From: DAISJM01 sp036821485
Lineage (GTDB): Bacteria > Verrucomicrobiota > Kiritimatiellia > CAIQIC01 > JAGNIJ01
Direction of reading: 5' to 3'
DNA: 64,000 bases
Assembly (NCBI GenBank): GCA_036821485.1
Contig: DAISJM010000017.1
Location: 1 to 64,000, forward strand
Each line of letters opens with the position of its first letter. The first letter of the stretch is position 1. The translations under genes and the position numbers were made by a program. The notes under the pieces were generated by a model. The model made no database searches and was not told the DNA's origin. It saw nothing but the letters and a program-made list of their open reading frames with translations. Positions 43,274-52,001 of this stretch are shown in pieces.

Positions 43274-44677
43274 TTACAACCCCGGCTCCGCTGCGACACC
43301 CGCCTGTTTCCGCGCCGAGGGAGGCAACTGCCTCAGCATCGCCGCCAGGATCAGCAGCCACGCCATCAGTATCGCCGGACTCCGAAACGGAAGATCGATC
43401 AGACTGTGCAGCGCCGTCACCCCTGCACCAGCCAGAGGGAAAAGCATGAGAGGATCCAACCACCGACCCGACCGGAGAATCGGCACAAGCAGACTCAGCA
43501 CGACCCCCGCCATCAGCACGCCACCCACCGCCCCGAACTCCACCAGGAACTGCAGCGGATCGTTGTGCGCATTGGCATCGCCCGTGCGAATGCCGTCCCA
43601 TTGCGAAGGCTCCAGGTATACCGACAACATGTAACGGAAACCCCACCCTCCAATGCCCACCCACGGATGATCCTTCCATATCCGGACCGAGGCCACCCGT
43701 AGCATTTGCCACTCGCCCTTCAACGGCAGCGACGAGCGCGTCTTGTATTCCTGCCCCGACAACTCGCGCCGAATCGCGTCCCGCGCCAACCCGCCTACCA
43801 CGAGGTAGGCCGAACAGGCCAACACCGCCAGTCCGGCCAGGAAGTAGGCGCGGTGGGCCGGCGTCATCAGCCGCCCCACCCACCACATCGCATACAAACC
43901 GAAGAAGGCGGCAAGTCCCCACGAAAAAATCATCCCCGCCCGGCTGAGCGACAAGTTCGCCGCGATGAAATTCAATACTGTCACGGGCACCAACACCATC
44001 AGGCGCAGCCGCCTTTCGGGCTCGCGGAAAAACTTCGCGTCGTGAATCAACAAGCCGGCCGACAAGGCAAACATCAGGTTGAAATACGCGCCCGCATGAT
44101 TCGCGTAGCCGAAGGCGGCAAAGAAATGTGTCTTGAGCGGATAGACGCCGTAAATCGACGTCGCACCCGAGACGAACTGCGCAATACCCAGCACCGCCAG
44201 CAGTCCGCCATTCACCGCCATGAGCAGATACAGCAGACGCAACGCGCGGCGACGGAGCACGTTCGCCCGAATTGCCAACACCACCGCCCACGCGGGAAAA
44301 AACCACCGCAGCATTTCCAGCGATTCACTTCGCGATATCGCCGACGGGAGCCCGGGCATCGGAGGCCGGGAGTAGAACCACGCACCGCGCGCCGGATCAT
44401 AAAGCAGAACCCGGCCCGCATTGACCGACTGCAGGATGATCAGAGTTAGAAAGGCGGCGCCGAGCCAGAAAACAGCATCCTTGAACAACACCTTGAACCA
44501 TCCACGGCCCGCGCCAAAGGCCGTGAAGATCAGTACCAGCAAAGCCAGCAACGGCAGCGGCCACTGGAGCGGGACATGCGTCCCACCCCTGGCCCATGCA
44601 GCGTAGGCGAGCAGCGCCACCAACGAGCCGATCAGGCCTGTCTCATGGCGTTCGAGCTGTATGGAGCCTCGCGTCAA
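43274..44677 (-). CDS. O-antigen ligase/Wzy family membrane protein
   Basis: A 467-residue protein with about 12 membrane helices. Family signature region is LSLSRAGMIFSWGLAAFF (the SRA/SRG motif), followed by a large periplasmic loop with SVRIWKDHPWVGIGGWGFRYM and AHNDPLQFLVEFGAVGGVLM, where the conserved Arg and His fall. It probably polymerises repeat units. The start is TTG at 44677, because no in-frame ATG precedes the first helix. It is the fourth gene of the EPS operon. Confidence 0.9.
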   Translation of the reverse strand: MTRGSIQLERHETGLIGSLVALLAYAAWARGGTHVPLQWPLPLLALLVLIFTAFGAGRGWFKVLFKDAVFWLGAAFLTLIILQSVNAGRVLLYDPARGAWFYSRPPMPGLPSAISRSESLEMLRWFFPAWAVVLAIRANVLRRRALRLLYLLMAVNGGLLAVLGIAQFVSGATSIYGVYPLKTHFFAAFGYANHAGAYFNLMFALSAGLLIHDAKFFREPERRLRLMVLVPVTVLNFIAANLSLSRAGMIFSWGLAAFFGLYAMWWVGRLMTPAHRAYFLAGLAVLACSAYLVVGGLARDAIRRELSGQEYKTRSSLPLKGEWQMLRVASVRIWKDHPWVGIGGWGFRYMLSVYLEPSQWDGIRTGDANAHNDPLQFLVEFGAVGGVLMAGVVLSLLVPILRSGRWLDPLMLFPLAGAGVTALHSLIDLPFRSPAILMAWLLILAAMLRQLPPSARKQAGVAAEPGL

Positions 44678-44710
44678 TGGCCTCTGCCGCGCGACAGTAT
44701 CCCCCGCCGC

Positions 44711-45136
44711 TTATTGCCCTTCATACCTCGGCGCCACGGGAGGTGCCAACGGCTGCGCAATAGGCAGCGCGAAACCTTCGGGCGAAACACCCAGCGCACC
44801 CACGGCCGGCAGCAGGTCGAGGTTGATCTGCGACGCCATGACGATACCCATGGCCAACGCCATGTCCTCGCCCATTTCCTTCTGCAACTGCGCCAGCACC
44901 GTAGCCGTCCGCTGCTGCTTTTCTTCCATGCTGATCGACAGCTTGTCGATCTCCTGGATCACACCGGCCACCACCGCCGCGGCTTCTTCCGCCGTGGCAC
45001 CCTGGATCAGGTTGCTCACCGTCACCGGATCCGCAGCCGCCGCCTTGAGCTGATCCATCGTGGGCTCCGTGAACGCCGAAGCGCTCAGTGCCCCTGCCAC
45101 CACCAGCAATACCACCAACATGCTTACTGCTCTCAT
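44711..45136 (-). CDS. Small secreted protein of the EPS operon
   Basis: A 141-residue protein with a signal peptide (MLVVLLVVAGALSASAF). The mature part is an Ala/Glu/Gln-rich helical region (QLKAAAADPVTVSNLIQGATAEEAAAVVAGVIQEIDKL) and then a Pro-rich end. No known family. The ATG at 45136 has GGGAGGA 6 bases upstream. Position between the outer-membrane barrel and ligase genes suggests a periplasmic helper in export, which is inference. Confidence 0.65.
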   Translation of the reverse strand: MRAVSMLVVLLVVAGALSASAFTEPTMDQLKAAAADPVTVSNLIQGATAEEAAAVVAGVIQEIDKLSISMEEKQQRTATVLAQLQKEMGEDMALAMGIVMASQINLDLLPAVGALGVSPEGFALPIAQPLAPPVAPRYEGQ

Positions 45137-45188
45137 CGTGTATCCTCCCATCTCAACTCGACACTTCTTCGCCCGTACTCGACGCCGC

Positions 45189-46433
45189 TCAGTAGCGCAA
45201 CGATACCCCGCCCGAGACGCGCCACTGGTCGTAGTCGTTGTAATCATCTTCCACCGTGTCATCCACATCCTCATACGTCGTTTCCACAAAGACGTTGCAG
45301 AACTTCACGTGCGGCCGATAGTCCAACCGCGCGCGTCCGCCCACGAGATCACGCCGCTTGTTGCGCAGCCCGCCAGGCGTTTCCACCCTGCCGATGTAAT
45401 CATCCTCACGATAGGAACCGGCCAGCGTAAAGGTCAGATGGTCCGTCACATCGTAGCCCACGCCCACGGAGGCCAGCGTAACTTCCTTGGTGTTGGCCGA
45501 GTACTGCGTCGCCGGCTGAATCGCGTTGCGACCCGACGCCTCGAAGGACAGCTTGTCCGTCGCCTGCCACGATGCAATCACGTCGAAGTTCATCATCGTC
45601 TTGTCCAGGTTGTCACCCGTCGACGATTGCTGGCCAAAGTTGTAGTCCTGCACACCCACACCCGCTTTGACCGTCGTCTTGGCCGTGACCTTCTGCAGCA
45701 CACCGCCACGAACAATGTAATAGGTGGAAGGATCCTGGAAGCTGTCGCTGTTCTGCTGGCTGTACTGCAGCGTCACCAGACCGGCCGTCTTGTCCGTGAT
45801 CTTGTGCGTGGCTTCAACCTGGCCCCGATTCTCGTACCAGTCGTACAGCGTGTCGTCTTTGTACCCCACCGAATTATAGCTGTAGCCCACATCCAGTTCC
45901 GACTTGTCGGTCGGGAGATAACGCAGCACGGGACTGATATCGAAGAGCTTCCGGTCCACGCGCTCCGTCCGATCCTCCGTCAGCAGCAGCAGTTGGCTCG
46001 GGAGGTTCAATGTGTCCACGCTGCGCGGTGTGAGCTCGTAGTCGTCCAGCCGGACAAACTTCTGCCCCACGGCAAGGGACAGCTTTCGCTCGTTGCCCCA
46101 GACCAGGTTCAGCTTCTCACCATAACCGTCGCTGTTCTTGTCGGTCGCATCTGCATAGCGCCGGAATTGACCCCAGCCTCGACCGGCCAGAATCAATCGC
46201 TCCGTCTTGTTCACGAAGGCCACGCCACCCACGATATCGGAGAAGATATCGTCCTGCTCGTCCGGGCGCGTGAGGTAAACATTCGAATCGTAGGTCATGG
46301 ACAGATCGAGGAACGGACTGACGATCAGATTCCCGATCCGTACGCCCTCGCCAGGCGCGGCCAAAGCCATCCCAGCCCCACACAATGCCAACACAAGCAC
46401 CGCCAACCCTATCTGCTTCATTGTTCGATTCAT
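45189..46433 (-). CDS. Outer-membrane beta-barrel protein of the EPS operon
   Basis: A 414-residue protein with a signal peptide (IGLAVLVLALCGAGMALA) and repeated amphipathic strands across its length (LILAGRGWGQFRRYAD, AGLVTLQYSQQNSDS, LTFTLAGSYREDDYIG). It ends RVSGGVSLRY with a terminal aromatic residue. It resembles the BBP2-like outer-membrane proteins encoded in exosortase/EPS loci. It likely helps EPS cross or stay at the outer membrane. The ATG at 46433 follows a purine-rich AAGGAAAGGAAGG stretch. Confidence 0.82.
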   Translation of the reverse strand: MNRTMKQIGLAVLVLALCGAGMALAAPGEGVRIGNLIVSPFLDLSMTYDSNVYLTRPDEQDDIFSDIVGGVAFVNKTERLILAGRGWGQFRRYADATDKNSDGYGEKLNLVWGNERKLSLAVGQKFVRLDDYELTPRSVDTLNLPSQLLLLTEDRTERVDRKLFDISPVLRYLPTDKSELDVGYSYNSVGYKDDTLYDWYENRGQVEATHKITDKTAGLVTLQYSQQNSDSFQDPSTYYIVRGGVLQKVTAKTTVKAGVGVQDYNFGQQSSTGDNLDKTMMNFDVIASWQATDKLSFEASGRNAIQPATQYSANTKEVTLASVGVGYDVTDHLTFTLAGSYREDDYIGRVETPGGLRNKRRDLVGGRARLDYRPHVKFCNVFVETTYEDVDDTVEDDYNDYDQWRVSGGVSLRY

Positions 46434-46475
46434 CGGCCCCTTCCTTTCCTTAAGAAACAATGACTAAGCGCTCCC

Positions 46476-47132
46476 TCAGAACATCATCTCCGGTACGAAA
46501 ACCAAGTCACCTGGCTCCAGCGTCAAATCCGTGCCCAATCGCCCTTTGGAGCCCAACGCCCGAAGATTCACATCGAACTGCTCCCGCTTTCCACCCGGCC
46601 CCTCGCGCGTAACACGAATCGCCGAATCCTTCGCGCTCGTGTCCAATCCCCCCGCCTGCTGAATGGCCATGCTCACCGTAAGATTCCGTGTCGGAGGCAG
46701 CTTCACGCGGCCGGGATTCTTCACCCGACCCAGCACCGTCACGTAGCCCCATGGCGACGCCACATCCGACTGCTCGTCCTGAGAAAACTCCACCACGACC
46801 TGCGGGCGAACGAAGTACTCTTCATAACGCTTCGTCAGTTCCTGCGACAGATCCTCCAGCGTCATCCCTTCAACCTTCATATTGCCGATCAACGGCAGGG
46901 TAATCTCACCGGAACTCGTCACACGCTTGGCAGGCTCCTCTATCTCGGTCTTGCCCGAGACCAGCACATGGAGGCGAATCAGGAGCCCGCTGTGAAGCCG
47001 GGGAATCAGACCGTCGATATGCGCGTCTTCCTCCGCCTGGGCATCGACCGCGGATTTCTTCTCCGCCGTCGCACACCCGACAAGGCAGGCGACCATCGCC
47101 AACATCACCACAAACTTAACTTGATGAACCAT
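46476..47132 (-). CDS. Wza-type polysaccharide export lipoprotein
   Basis: A 218-residue protein with a lipoprotein signal (LAMVACLVGCA). It contains the Poly_export domain (LHVLVSGKTEIEEPAKRVTSSGEITLPLIGNMKVEGMTLEDLSQELTKRY with VTVLGRVKNPGRVKLP) and a following SLBB-like beta-grasp region ending LEPGDLVFVPE. It should form the outer-membrane export pore with the Wzc-like protein. The ATG at 47132 has GGGAG 6 bases upstream. It is the first gene of the EPS operon; regulatory features lie upstream at 47467-47515. Confidence 0.93.
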   Translation of the reverse strand: MVHQVKFVVMLAMVACLVGCATAEKKSAVDAQAEEDAHIDGLIPRLHSGLLIRLHVLVSGKTEIEEPAKRVTSSGEITLPLIGNMKVEGMTLEDLSQELTKRYEEYFVRPQVVVEFSQDEQSDVASPWGYVTVLGRVKNPGRVKLPPTRNLTVSMAIQQAGGLDTSAKDSAIRVTREGPGGKREQFDVNLRALGSKGRLGTDLTLEPGDLVFVPEMMF

Positions 47133-47466
47133 GTGTTCTCCCCGGAAGTATATCCTTCGCACGTTTGGCTCGAAGATCAACCCCTTATCACGCAGCTTGT
47201 TGCGTACATTGCAGTCGAAACACCCAAGTAGCCATCAACCCCCACCCCAGAGGCTGCTCCCCCACAAGCACTTGCAGGATGCATACTGCATAGAACCCGT
47301 CCTCCTTAACACAAGCAAACGATTTGCGCACGTCGCTTTTCGTGGCAAGGCGATTCATCCATCGCTCACCACACATTCATCCACGCCCATTTCACAGGCC
47401 GTCCACGAGATCCTCCAGCGTCAAAACGGCCTTGATCCTGTCAATATAAACCAACATTCCGAGTCT

Positions 47467-47481
47467 CATTTCTTAGAAATG
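47467..47481. promoter_or_regulatory. Palindromic operator candidate CATTTCTTAGAAATG
   Basis: A perfect 7+1+7 palindrome just downstream of the putative EPS-operon promoter. Its position would let a bound protein block transcription. The cognate regulator is unknown. Confidence 0.45.
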
Positions 47482-47485
47482 TGTG

Positions 47486-47515
47486 TTAATAGCGATCACT
47501 CTCACAACCGTACAA
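47486..47515 (-). promoter_or_regulatory. Possible promoter of the EPS operon
   Basis: On the minus strand TTGTAC (47515-47510), 18 bases, then TATTAA (47491-47486). A long leader of about 350 bases would precede the Wza gene. Confidence 0.35.
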
Positions 47516-47620
47516 ATCTATAACTACTTGCTAATACGCATGTTACCGAATTACTCATGGCGGTTGGAATGAAACCTGCTCCAAAGATAGCTGGGAATGG
47601 ACACGGAGCATGTCAAAGCC

Positions 47621-48247
47621 ATGAGAAAGCCCTTCAACTGGTATGTCTCAGAACTCCTCAGCGACATGTTTCGCGTCCTTCCCGTCCTCTTTGCTTTCGG
47701 CCTTCTTGTCACTGCTGCGGTCGCCGATGAACCCGCCCCCGCTCGCGGCTTCTTCGCTCGCCAACGCAAACCCGAGTTCAACCAGATCCCCGCGCTCTGC
47801 ACTCAGCCAGCCGACGTCTGCCGCGTCGTTGATCGTTTTGTTCGCGATCGCCGTGATTTCCGTGATCGCTGGAACACCGCGGAGGAAACCTGGCACCGCG
47901 GCCGTGGTGATTGCGAAGACTTTGCCGTGGTAATTGAAAACCTCTGCCGCGAGCTTGGGTTCGATGCCCATGTCCGCTTGTACTACCCCGCCACGCCCGG
48001 CCTCGAAGGGCACGCCGTGGTCGCCGGCCAGTGGAATGGCAAGTTCTGGATCTCCAGCATGGGCTCCTATCGCGAGTTCTCCACCGAGACCGAGGCCAAG
48101 GCCAGCGTGGCCCGCGAGATGGGTTACAAGAGCTCCGAGCTTTGGAGCGTCGATCTTAAGCAAACTGATATTGCGCGTTTTATAAACCGGGAGCAGGCCT
48201 CTCCGGCTCCTCTCGGCAGCGTGTCCGCCAGCGTCCATGGCGATTGA
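47621..48247 (+). CDS. Transglutaminase-like cysteine peptidase domain protein
   Basis: A 208-residue protein with an N-terminal signal/anchor segment (FRVLPVLFAFGLLVTAAVA). The core has the catalytic Cys in TWHRGRGDCEDFAVVIENLCRELGF, the His in GLEGHAVVAGQWNG, and an Asp/Ser position soon after, as in bacterial transglutaminase-like peptidases. Substrate unknown. It is divergent from the EPS operon and could process or cross-link surface proteins. The start is uncertain (47597 or 47621); a GGAG precedes the chosen ATG. Confidence 0.8.
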   Translation: MRKPFNWYVSELLSDMFRVLPVLFAFGLLVTAAVADEPAPARGFFARQRKPEFNQIPALCTQPADVCRVVDRFVRDRRDFRDRWNTAEETWHRGRGDCEDFAVVIENLCRELGFDAHVRLYYPATPGLEGHAVVAGQWNGKFWISSMGSYREFSTETEAKASVAREMGYKSSELWSVDLKQTDIARFINREQASPAPLGSVSASVHGD

Positions 48248-48342
48248 CTGTTCCTCGGTCCATTCCCCCGGGTAACGGCACGGACGAAGCGGCTGCGATA
48301 GCAAGAGCGGGTATCTTCATCCCGCAGTGTAGTGCGTTCCGC

Positions 48343-49098
48343 TCAGGCTCTCTTTGCCTTGGCGCCGAATAGTTCCTTCAGTTTTGCCGCTGTCCCCCTG
48401 GCAAAATCATCTGTCAACGCTTGCTCCAATCCGTGTCGTCGCAAAAGCCACTCGGATTGGCTCCGATAGTTCAACGGATCGATCAACACCGAACCGACCA
48501 ATGGACTCAGCGCCTTGTACAGCGCCTCCGGATTCATCGGGAGCAGCGGCGCAATGAACGCCCAGGTGTCGACCCCGGCGTCCTTCAACTTCTTCAACAC
48601 GACCAACCGGCTGCCGATCGGCGGTGCAGCCGGCTCTAATGCGCGCCGCACCCGGTCGTCATCCGTCGGCACCGAGAGTCCCACCGATACACGCGGCGAC
48701 ACCAGCAGGTCCACATCGCGGAAAACCAGCGGCGACCTCGTGAGGATGTCGACCTTCCACCCCGCCCGCAGCAGCAACTCCAGGCAGCGCCGCGTCAGCT
48801 TGTACCGCCGCTCCGCCGGCTGGTAAGGATCGCACACGCTCGACATCAGCACCGCTCCCGTCCGCCGCTTCCGGCTCAGTTCCCCGGCCAGTACGTCCGC
48901 AATGTTCACCTTCGCTTCCACAAAACTCCCCCACCGCGCACCCGCGTGTCCGTGGGAATACTTCGTCATGAACGCTGCGTAGCAGTAGCCACAGCCGTGG
49001 CCGCAGCCAAGGTAGGGATTGATGACAAAATCGATACCGGGAATGCCGCTGCGTACCAGCGCGCTCTTCGTGTGAATCTCGACCAGGTCAACAGGCAC
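48343..49098 (-). CDS. Radical SAM protein (SPL/Rv2578c-like)
   Basis: A 251-residue radical SAM enzyme. The cluster motif is GCGHGCGYCYA (C-x3-C-x2-C) near residue 32, with FVEAKVNIADVLAGEL and SSVCDPYQPAERRYKLTRRCLELL typical of the spore-photoproduct-lyase-like or Rv2578c-like group. The reaction is unknown for most members. The C-terminus has a helical LTDDFARGTAAKLKELFG tail. It follows the PAS-tailed gene by 2 bp on the same strand, so the two are probably coexpressed. Confidence 0.9.
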   Translation of the reverse strand: MPVDLVEIHTKSALVRSGIPGIDFVINPYLGCGHGCGYCYAAFMTKYSHGHAGARWGSFVEAKVNIADVLAGELSRKRRTGAVLMSSVCDPYQPAERRYKLTRRCLELLLRAGWKVDILTRSPLVFRDVDLLVSPRVSVGLSVPTDDDRVRRALEPAAPPIGSRLVVLKKLKDAGVDTWAFIAPLLPMNPEALYKALSPLVGSVLIDPLNYRSQSEWLLRRHGLEQALTDDFARGTAAKLKELFGAKAKRA

Positions 49099-49100
49099 GG

Positions 49101-50777
49101 CTACTCCTGCTCACGAGGAGGCAGCAGGATCGCGCCATAAACGTCGCCCGCCGCATCTTTGACCGGACGCATGACCGAGGTCAGAAGTTTCATGTCGGTT
49201 TCCGTCAACACCATGTCCGCCGGAACCTCCGGAAGATCCACCAACGGGAAGGGCCATGTTTTCAACGCGGTCCTCACCGAGACGGAAAGCTCCGCACCGG
49301 CTGCCAACCCGACCGCCACCGTCGCCGCGGCATTGATGAACTCAATCTTGCCGTCGCCATCCCAAATCACCACGCCGACCGGAACATCCTCCAGCAATCG
49401 CCCGCGCCGCTCGACCGCAACCTTCAGATGCTCCGCCTCCTGCCGGAACTCCCCCGCCCGCTCCTTCGCCCTTTCCTCGATGAACGAGCCCAGGTTCTCC
49501 GTCACCTGCTGGGCCTGCTCGCCTTCCAGGTGCAGCTCTTTCAGCCGTTTCGTCAGCCCCTCGCTCACCGTCTGACTCACCGGCTTTTTCACCCGCGGCT
49601 TCCTCGGCTTCTTAGGCTTCTCGGGCGACGATGCGGATGCCTGCTCCGTTCCATCCGCCTGCAACCCCTTGAGCAACTTCTCCAAGTCCTCGTCCTTCAG
49701 GCCACGCCGCTCGAGTTGCCCGCGGATTCGGGTGATGTAGTTGTCGGTGCTCTCGGTCTTGGGCGCCATTTCGCGCAGCAGCTTCTCCGCACGCTTCAAC
49801 CCGTCTTCGCCCTTCACAAATTCGTCGGTCACTTCCTTCGCGCGTGCGCGGTCCGCATAGCCCGTGACAACATGCAGAATCTCGTTCACGAATCCCGAGG
49901 CCACTTTCGATGACATCAGCTTGCTGGAACGCAGCCGAATCTCGTTCTCCAACGTCATCAACGCCTTGCCGACATCGTCCTCGCCCCCGGTGCCCGGCGC
50001 GTCGCTTCCCTGCTCATCCACCAACCCCTCGCCGATCTTGCGGATGTTCGTCAGCAGGGCATCGATGGATCCTTCTTCATCGCGGATGCCCATCTCGGCG
50101 CGCGACATCGCCAGCTCCAACCCGTCGAGAATCATGTCCGCCATCTTCTGCGGGTTGTTCTTGATCTCGTTGATCATCCACTTCTGTTCGTCGGCTTTCT
50201 GGAGCACCTTCCAGATCATGTACTTGACCATCTCGGAATCGCCCGCAACGCCCATCGGCGTGTTGCCTTCCACCACCTGCGCGTCGCGGCTGACCACTTT
50301 CTGATCGCCCGTCACCATCACGTAGCTGATGTCGCGCAGCTCGATGTTCGTAGCCCCGGTCTCGGCCAGCATCGCCGCAAAACCCGCCCCCGCATTGACG
50401 ACCTTCGCGCCCTTGCCCAAAACGCGGTAGAAGTTCTGGAACTCCTCGGACGTCGTGTCGGGCCCGAAGAAGAGGTTGTTGATGTGGACTTCATCCAGCT
50501 TGGCTGCCAGCTTGGACACCAGCGGGTTGCGCTCTTCCAACGGCAGGCCATCCAGCACGATCCTCTTGCCGGCCACGCTGATCACGACCTTCTCGTGCCG
50601 TTTGCCAAAGAGCTCCTTGAGCCATTCGTAGGCGTGCTCGATGCTCTTCCTCGCCATCGGGTGGTCCGCGGAGAACATCTCGACGTTGGTCAGCGCGACG
50701 CAGAGGCGCTTGATCAGTTCCGCCATGTCGGCGACCTTCGACTCGCGCTCCGGTGCTGCTTGAGGGGTATCCGCCAT
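49101..50777 (-). CDS. Uncharacterised protein with N-terminal helical domain and PAS-like C-terminus
   Basis: A 558-residue soluble protein. Residues 15-110 (LIKRLCVALTNVEMFSADHPMARKSIEHAYEWL ... KLDEVHINNLFF) resemble the N-terminal helical domain found in some PVC signalling proteins. The middle is helical, with a Lys/Pro-rich linker (SPEKPKKPRKPRVKKP, near 390) and a coiled coil (EERAKERAGEFRQEAEHLKV). The C-terminal 100 residues look like a PAS domain (VPVGVVIWDGDGKIEFINAAATVAVG). No kinase, GGDEF or HD domain is visible. A sensor/regulatory role is inferred. It starts at an ATG at 50777 with GGAGG upstream. Confidence 0.65.
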   Translation of the reverse strand: MADTPQAAPERESKVADMAELIKRLCVALTNVEMFSADHPMARKSIEHAYEWLKELFGKRHEKVVISVAGKRIVLDGLPLEERNPLVSKLAAKLDEVHINNLFFGPDTTSEEFQNFYRVLGKGAKVVNAGAGFAAMLAETGATNIELRDISYVMVTGDQKVVSRDAQVVEGNTPMGVAGDSEMVKYMIWKVLQKADEQKWMINEIKNNPQKMADMILDGLELAMSRAEMGIRDEEGSIDALLTNIRKIGEGLVDEQGSDAPGTGGEDDVGKALMTLENEIRLRSSKLMSSKVASGFVNEILHVVTGYADRARAKEVTDEFVKGEDGLKRAEKLLREMAPKTESTDNYITRIRGQLERRGLKDEDLEKLLKGLQADGTEQASASSPEKPKKPRKPRVKKPVSQTVSEGLTKRLKELHLEGEQAQQVTENLGSFIEERAKERAGEFRQEAEHLKVAVERRGRLLEDVPVGVVIWDGDGKIEFINAAATVAVGLAAGAELSVSVRTALKTWPFPLVDLPEVPADMVLTETDMKLLTSVMRPVKDAAGDVYGAILLPPREQE

Positions 50778-50864
50778 GCCTTCCTCCGGATACTGCTGGG
50801 CTCAACCTGAACACATTGTCCGTGCCGCCCCGGCACGCGTCAATCCCGATTCACCGCGCGACAT

Positions 50865-51842
50865 TCACGCCTCAATCGCGCCGATCGTGAACCCCGCATC
50901 ATGCAGCAGCTTCAGGTCTTCGCTGTAGCCCTGTCCCGGCGTCGTCAGGTAGCCTTGGGTGAAAATCGAATTCGCCGCGTACAAGCACAGCGGCTGCATC
51001 GCGCCGATGCATGCCTCGCGCCCACCCGCCGCACGGATATCCGTCGCCGGATTCGCCAGCCGGAACATCGCCAGTGCCCGCAAGCATTCGCCCGGTGTCA
51101 GTCGAGTCCGGCCTTCCATCGGCGTGCCTTTCCGCGGATCCAAAAAATTCACCGGGATCGAATTCACCCGAAGCTCGCGCAACGTCATCGCCAGGTCCAC
51201 CCGGTCTTCCAACGTCTCACCCATACCCATCAGACCGCCGCTGCAGATCTCCAAACCTGCCGCCTGCGCCGCTTTGATCGTCGCCACGCGATCTGCGTGA
51301 CTGTGCGTCCCGCAGATCGAGGGGAAGAATCGCGCCGAGGTCTCCAAGTTATGGTTGATCCGGTCCGCCCCCGCAGCCTTCAGCCGCTTCGCCTGCTCGA
51401 CGTTCAGAAGGCCCGGCGATACGCAAAGATGTACCCGCAACTCGCTCTTGATCTGCCGGCATGCCTCGCAGAAGACAGCCAAGTCCGCCTCCGACGGCCC
51501 GCGCCCGCTCGTGACCATGCAGTACTTCACCGCACCCAGTTTCACTGCCTCGCGCGCGCCCGCGACCAGTTCCTCCACGTCGCGCATCGGGTACGTCACC
51601 ACCTCCGCGGTGGACGCCGCCGACTGGCTGCAGAAGCCGCAATTCTCGCTGCACAGCCCGCACTTGGCGTTCATCAGCACGTGCAGGTTCACTTTCCGGC
51701 CGAAGAATTGCCGTCGCACCCGGAACGCAGCATCCAGCACCCCGAGCAATTCGTCATCGCCCGATCGCAACACCGCCAGCGCATCCTCCCGGCTGATTCC
51801 GCCAGCCAGCGCGCGCTCCGCCATGTGGTTCCAAGTCGACAT
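50865..51842 (-). CDS. bioB: Biotin synthase
   Basis: A 325-residue radical SAM enzyme that inserts sulfur into dethiobiotin. The cluster motif NAKCGLCSENCGFCSQS (C-x3-C-x2-C), VTSGRGPSEADL, RINHNLETSARFFPSICGTHSH, SGGLMGMGETLEDRVDLA and NFLDPRKGTPME are all BioB signatures. The ATG at 51842 has GAGGAAG upstream; the longer frame is not needed. It is divergent from bioF with about 159 bp between, and no clear BirA operator is seen. Confidence 0.97.
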   Translation of the reverse strand: MSTWNHMAERALAGGISREDALAVLRSGDDELLGVLDAAFRVRRQFFGRKVNLHVLMNAKCGLCSENCGFCSQSAASTAEVVTYPMRDVEELVAGAREAVKLGAVKYCMVTSGRGPSEADLAVFCEACRQIKSELRVHLCVSPGLLNVEQAKRLKAAGADRINHNLETSARFFPSICGTHSHADRVATIKAAQAAGLEICSGGLMGMGETLEDRVDLAMTLRELRVNSIPVNFLDPRKGTPMEGRTRLTPGECLRALAMFRLANPATDIRAAGGREACIGAMQPLCLYAANSIFTQGYLTTPGQGYSEDLKLLHDAGFTIGAIEA

Positions 51843-52001
51843 ATCTTCCTCGTTCTCCCGGCTCGTTCGCATCGTAGGGGGCATTCAAACGCCCCGGCAA
51901 GATGAAATATCCATTCGCCTGAATCCGGTTTTTCCTGCTTTTGCCCCGGCGCGCGCACCGCTATCCTATGCGCCGTAACGGATTACAAAGAGTCGACCTG
52001 C

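Larger units (their letters stand above)
47133..47620. other. Regulatory gap upstream of the EPS operon
   Basis: This 488-bp divergent gap separates the EPS operon from the transglutaminase-like gene. It is more AT-rich than its surroundings between about 47450 and 47560 and holds the promoter and palindrome listed separately. I see no riboswitch or gene in it. Confidence 0.5.

Noticed and set aside
43194..44306. 370-codon minus-strand frame
   Set aside because: It is out of frame with, and overlaps, the ligase gene at 43274; composition is Gly/Arg-rich shadow coding.
45060..46463. 467-codon plus-strand frame
   Set aside because: Antisense to the outer-membrane barrel gene; rich in Arg, His, Val with no recognisable domain.
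47188..47376. 62-codon minus-strand frame upstream of the Wza gene
   Set aside because: No ribosome site, domain or compositional support; it lies in the leader region.
47133..47620. Possible c-di-GMP or other riboswitch upstream of the EPS operon
   Set aside because: I could not find the conserved cores of known classes; only a promoter-like pair and a palindrome are seen.
51843..52001. BirA operator between bioB and bioF
   Set aside because: The only palindrome (GTAACGGATTAC) lacks the TTGTAAAC half-sites and spacing of known BirA sites.
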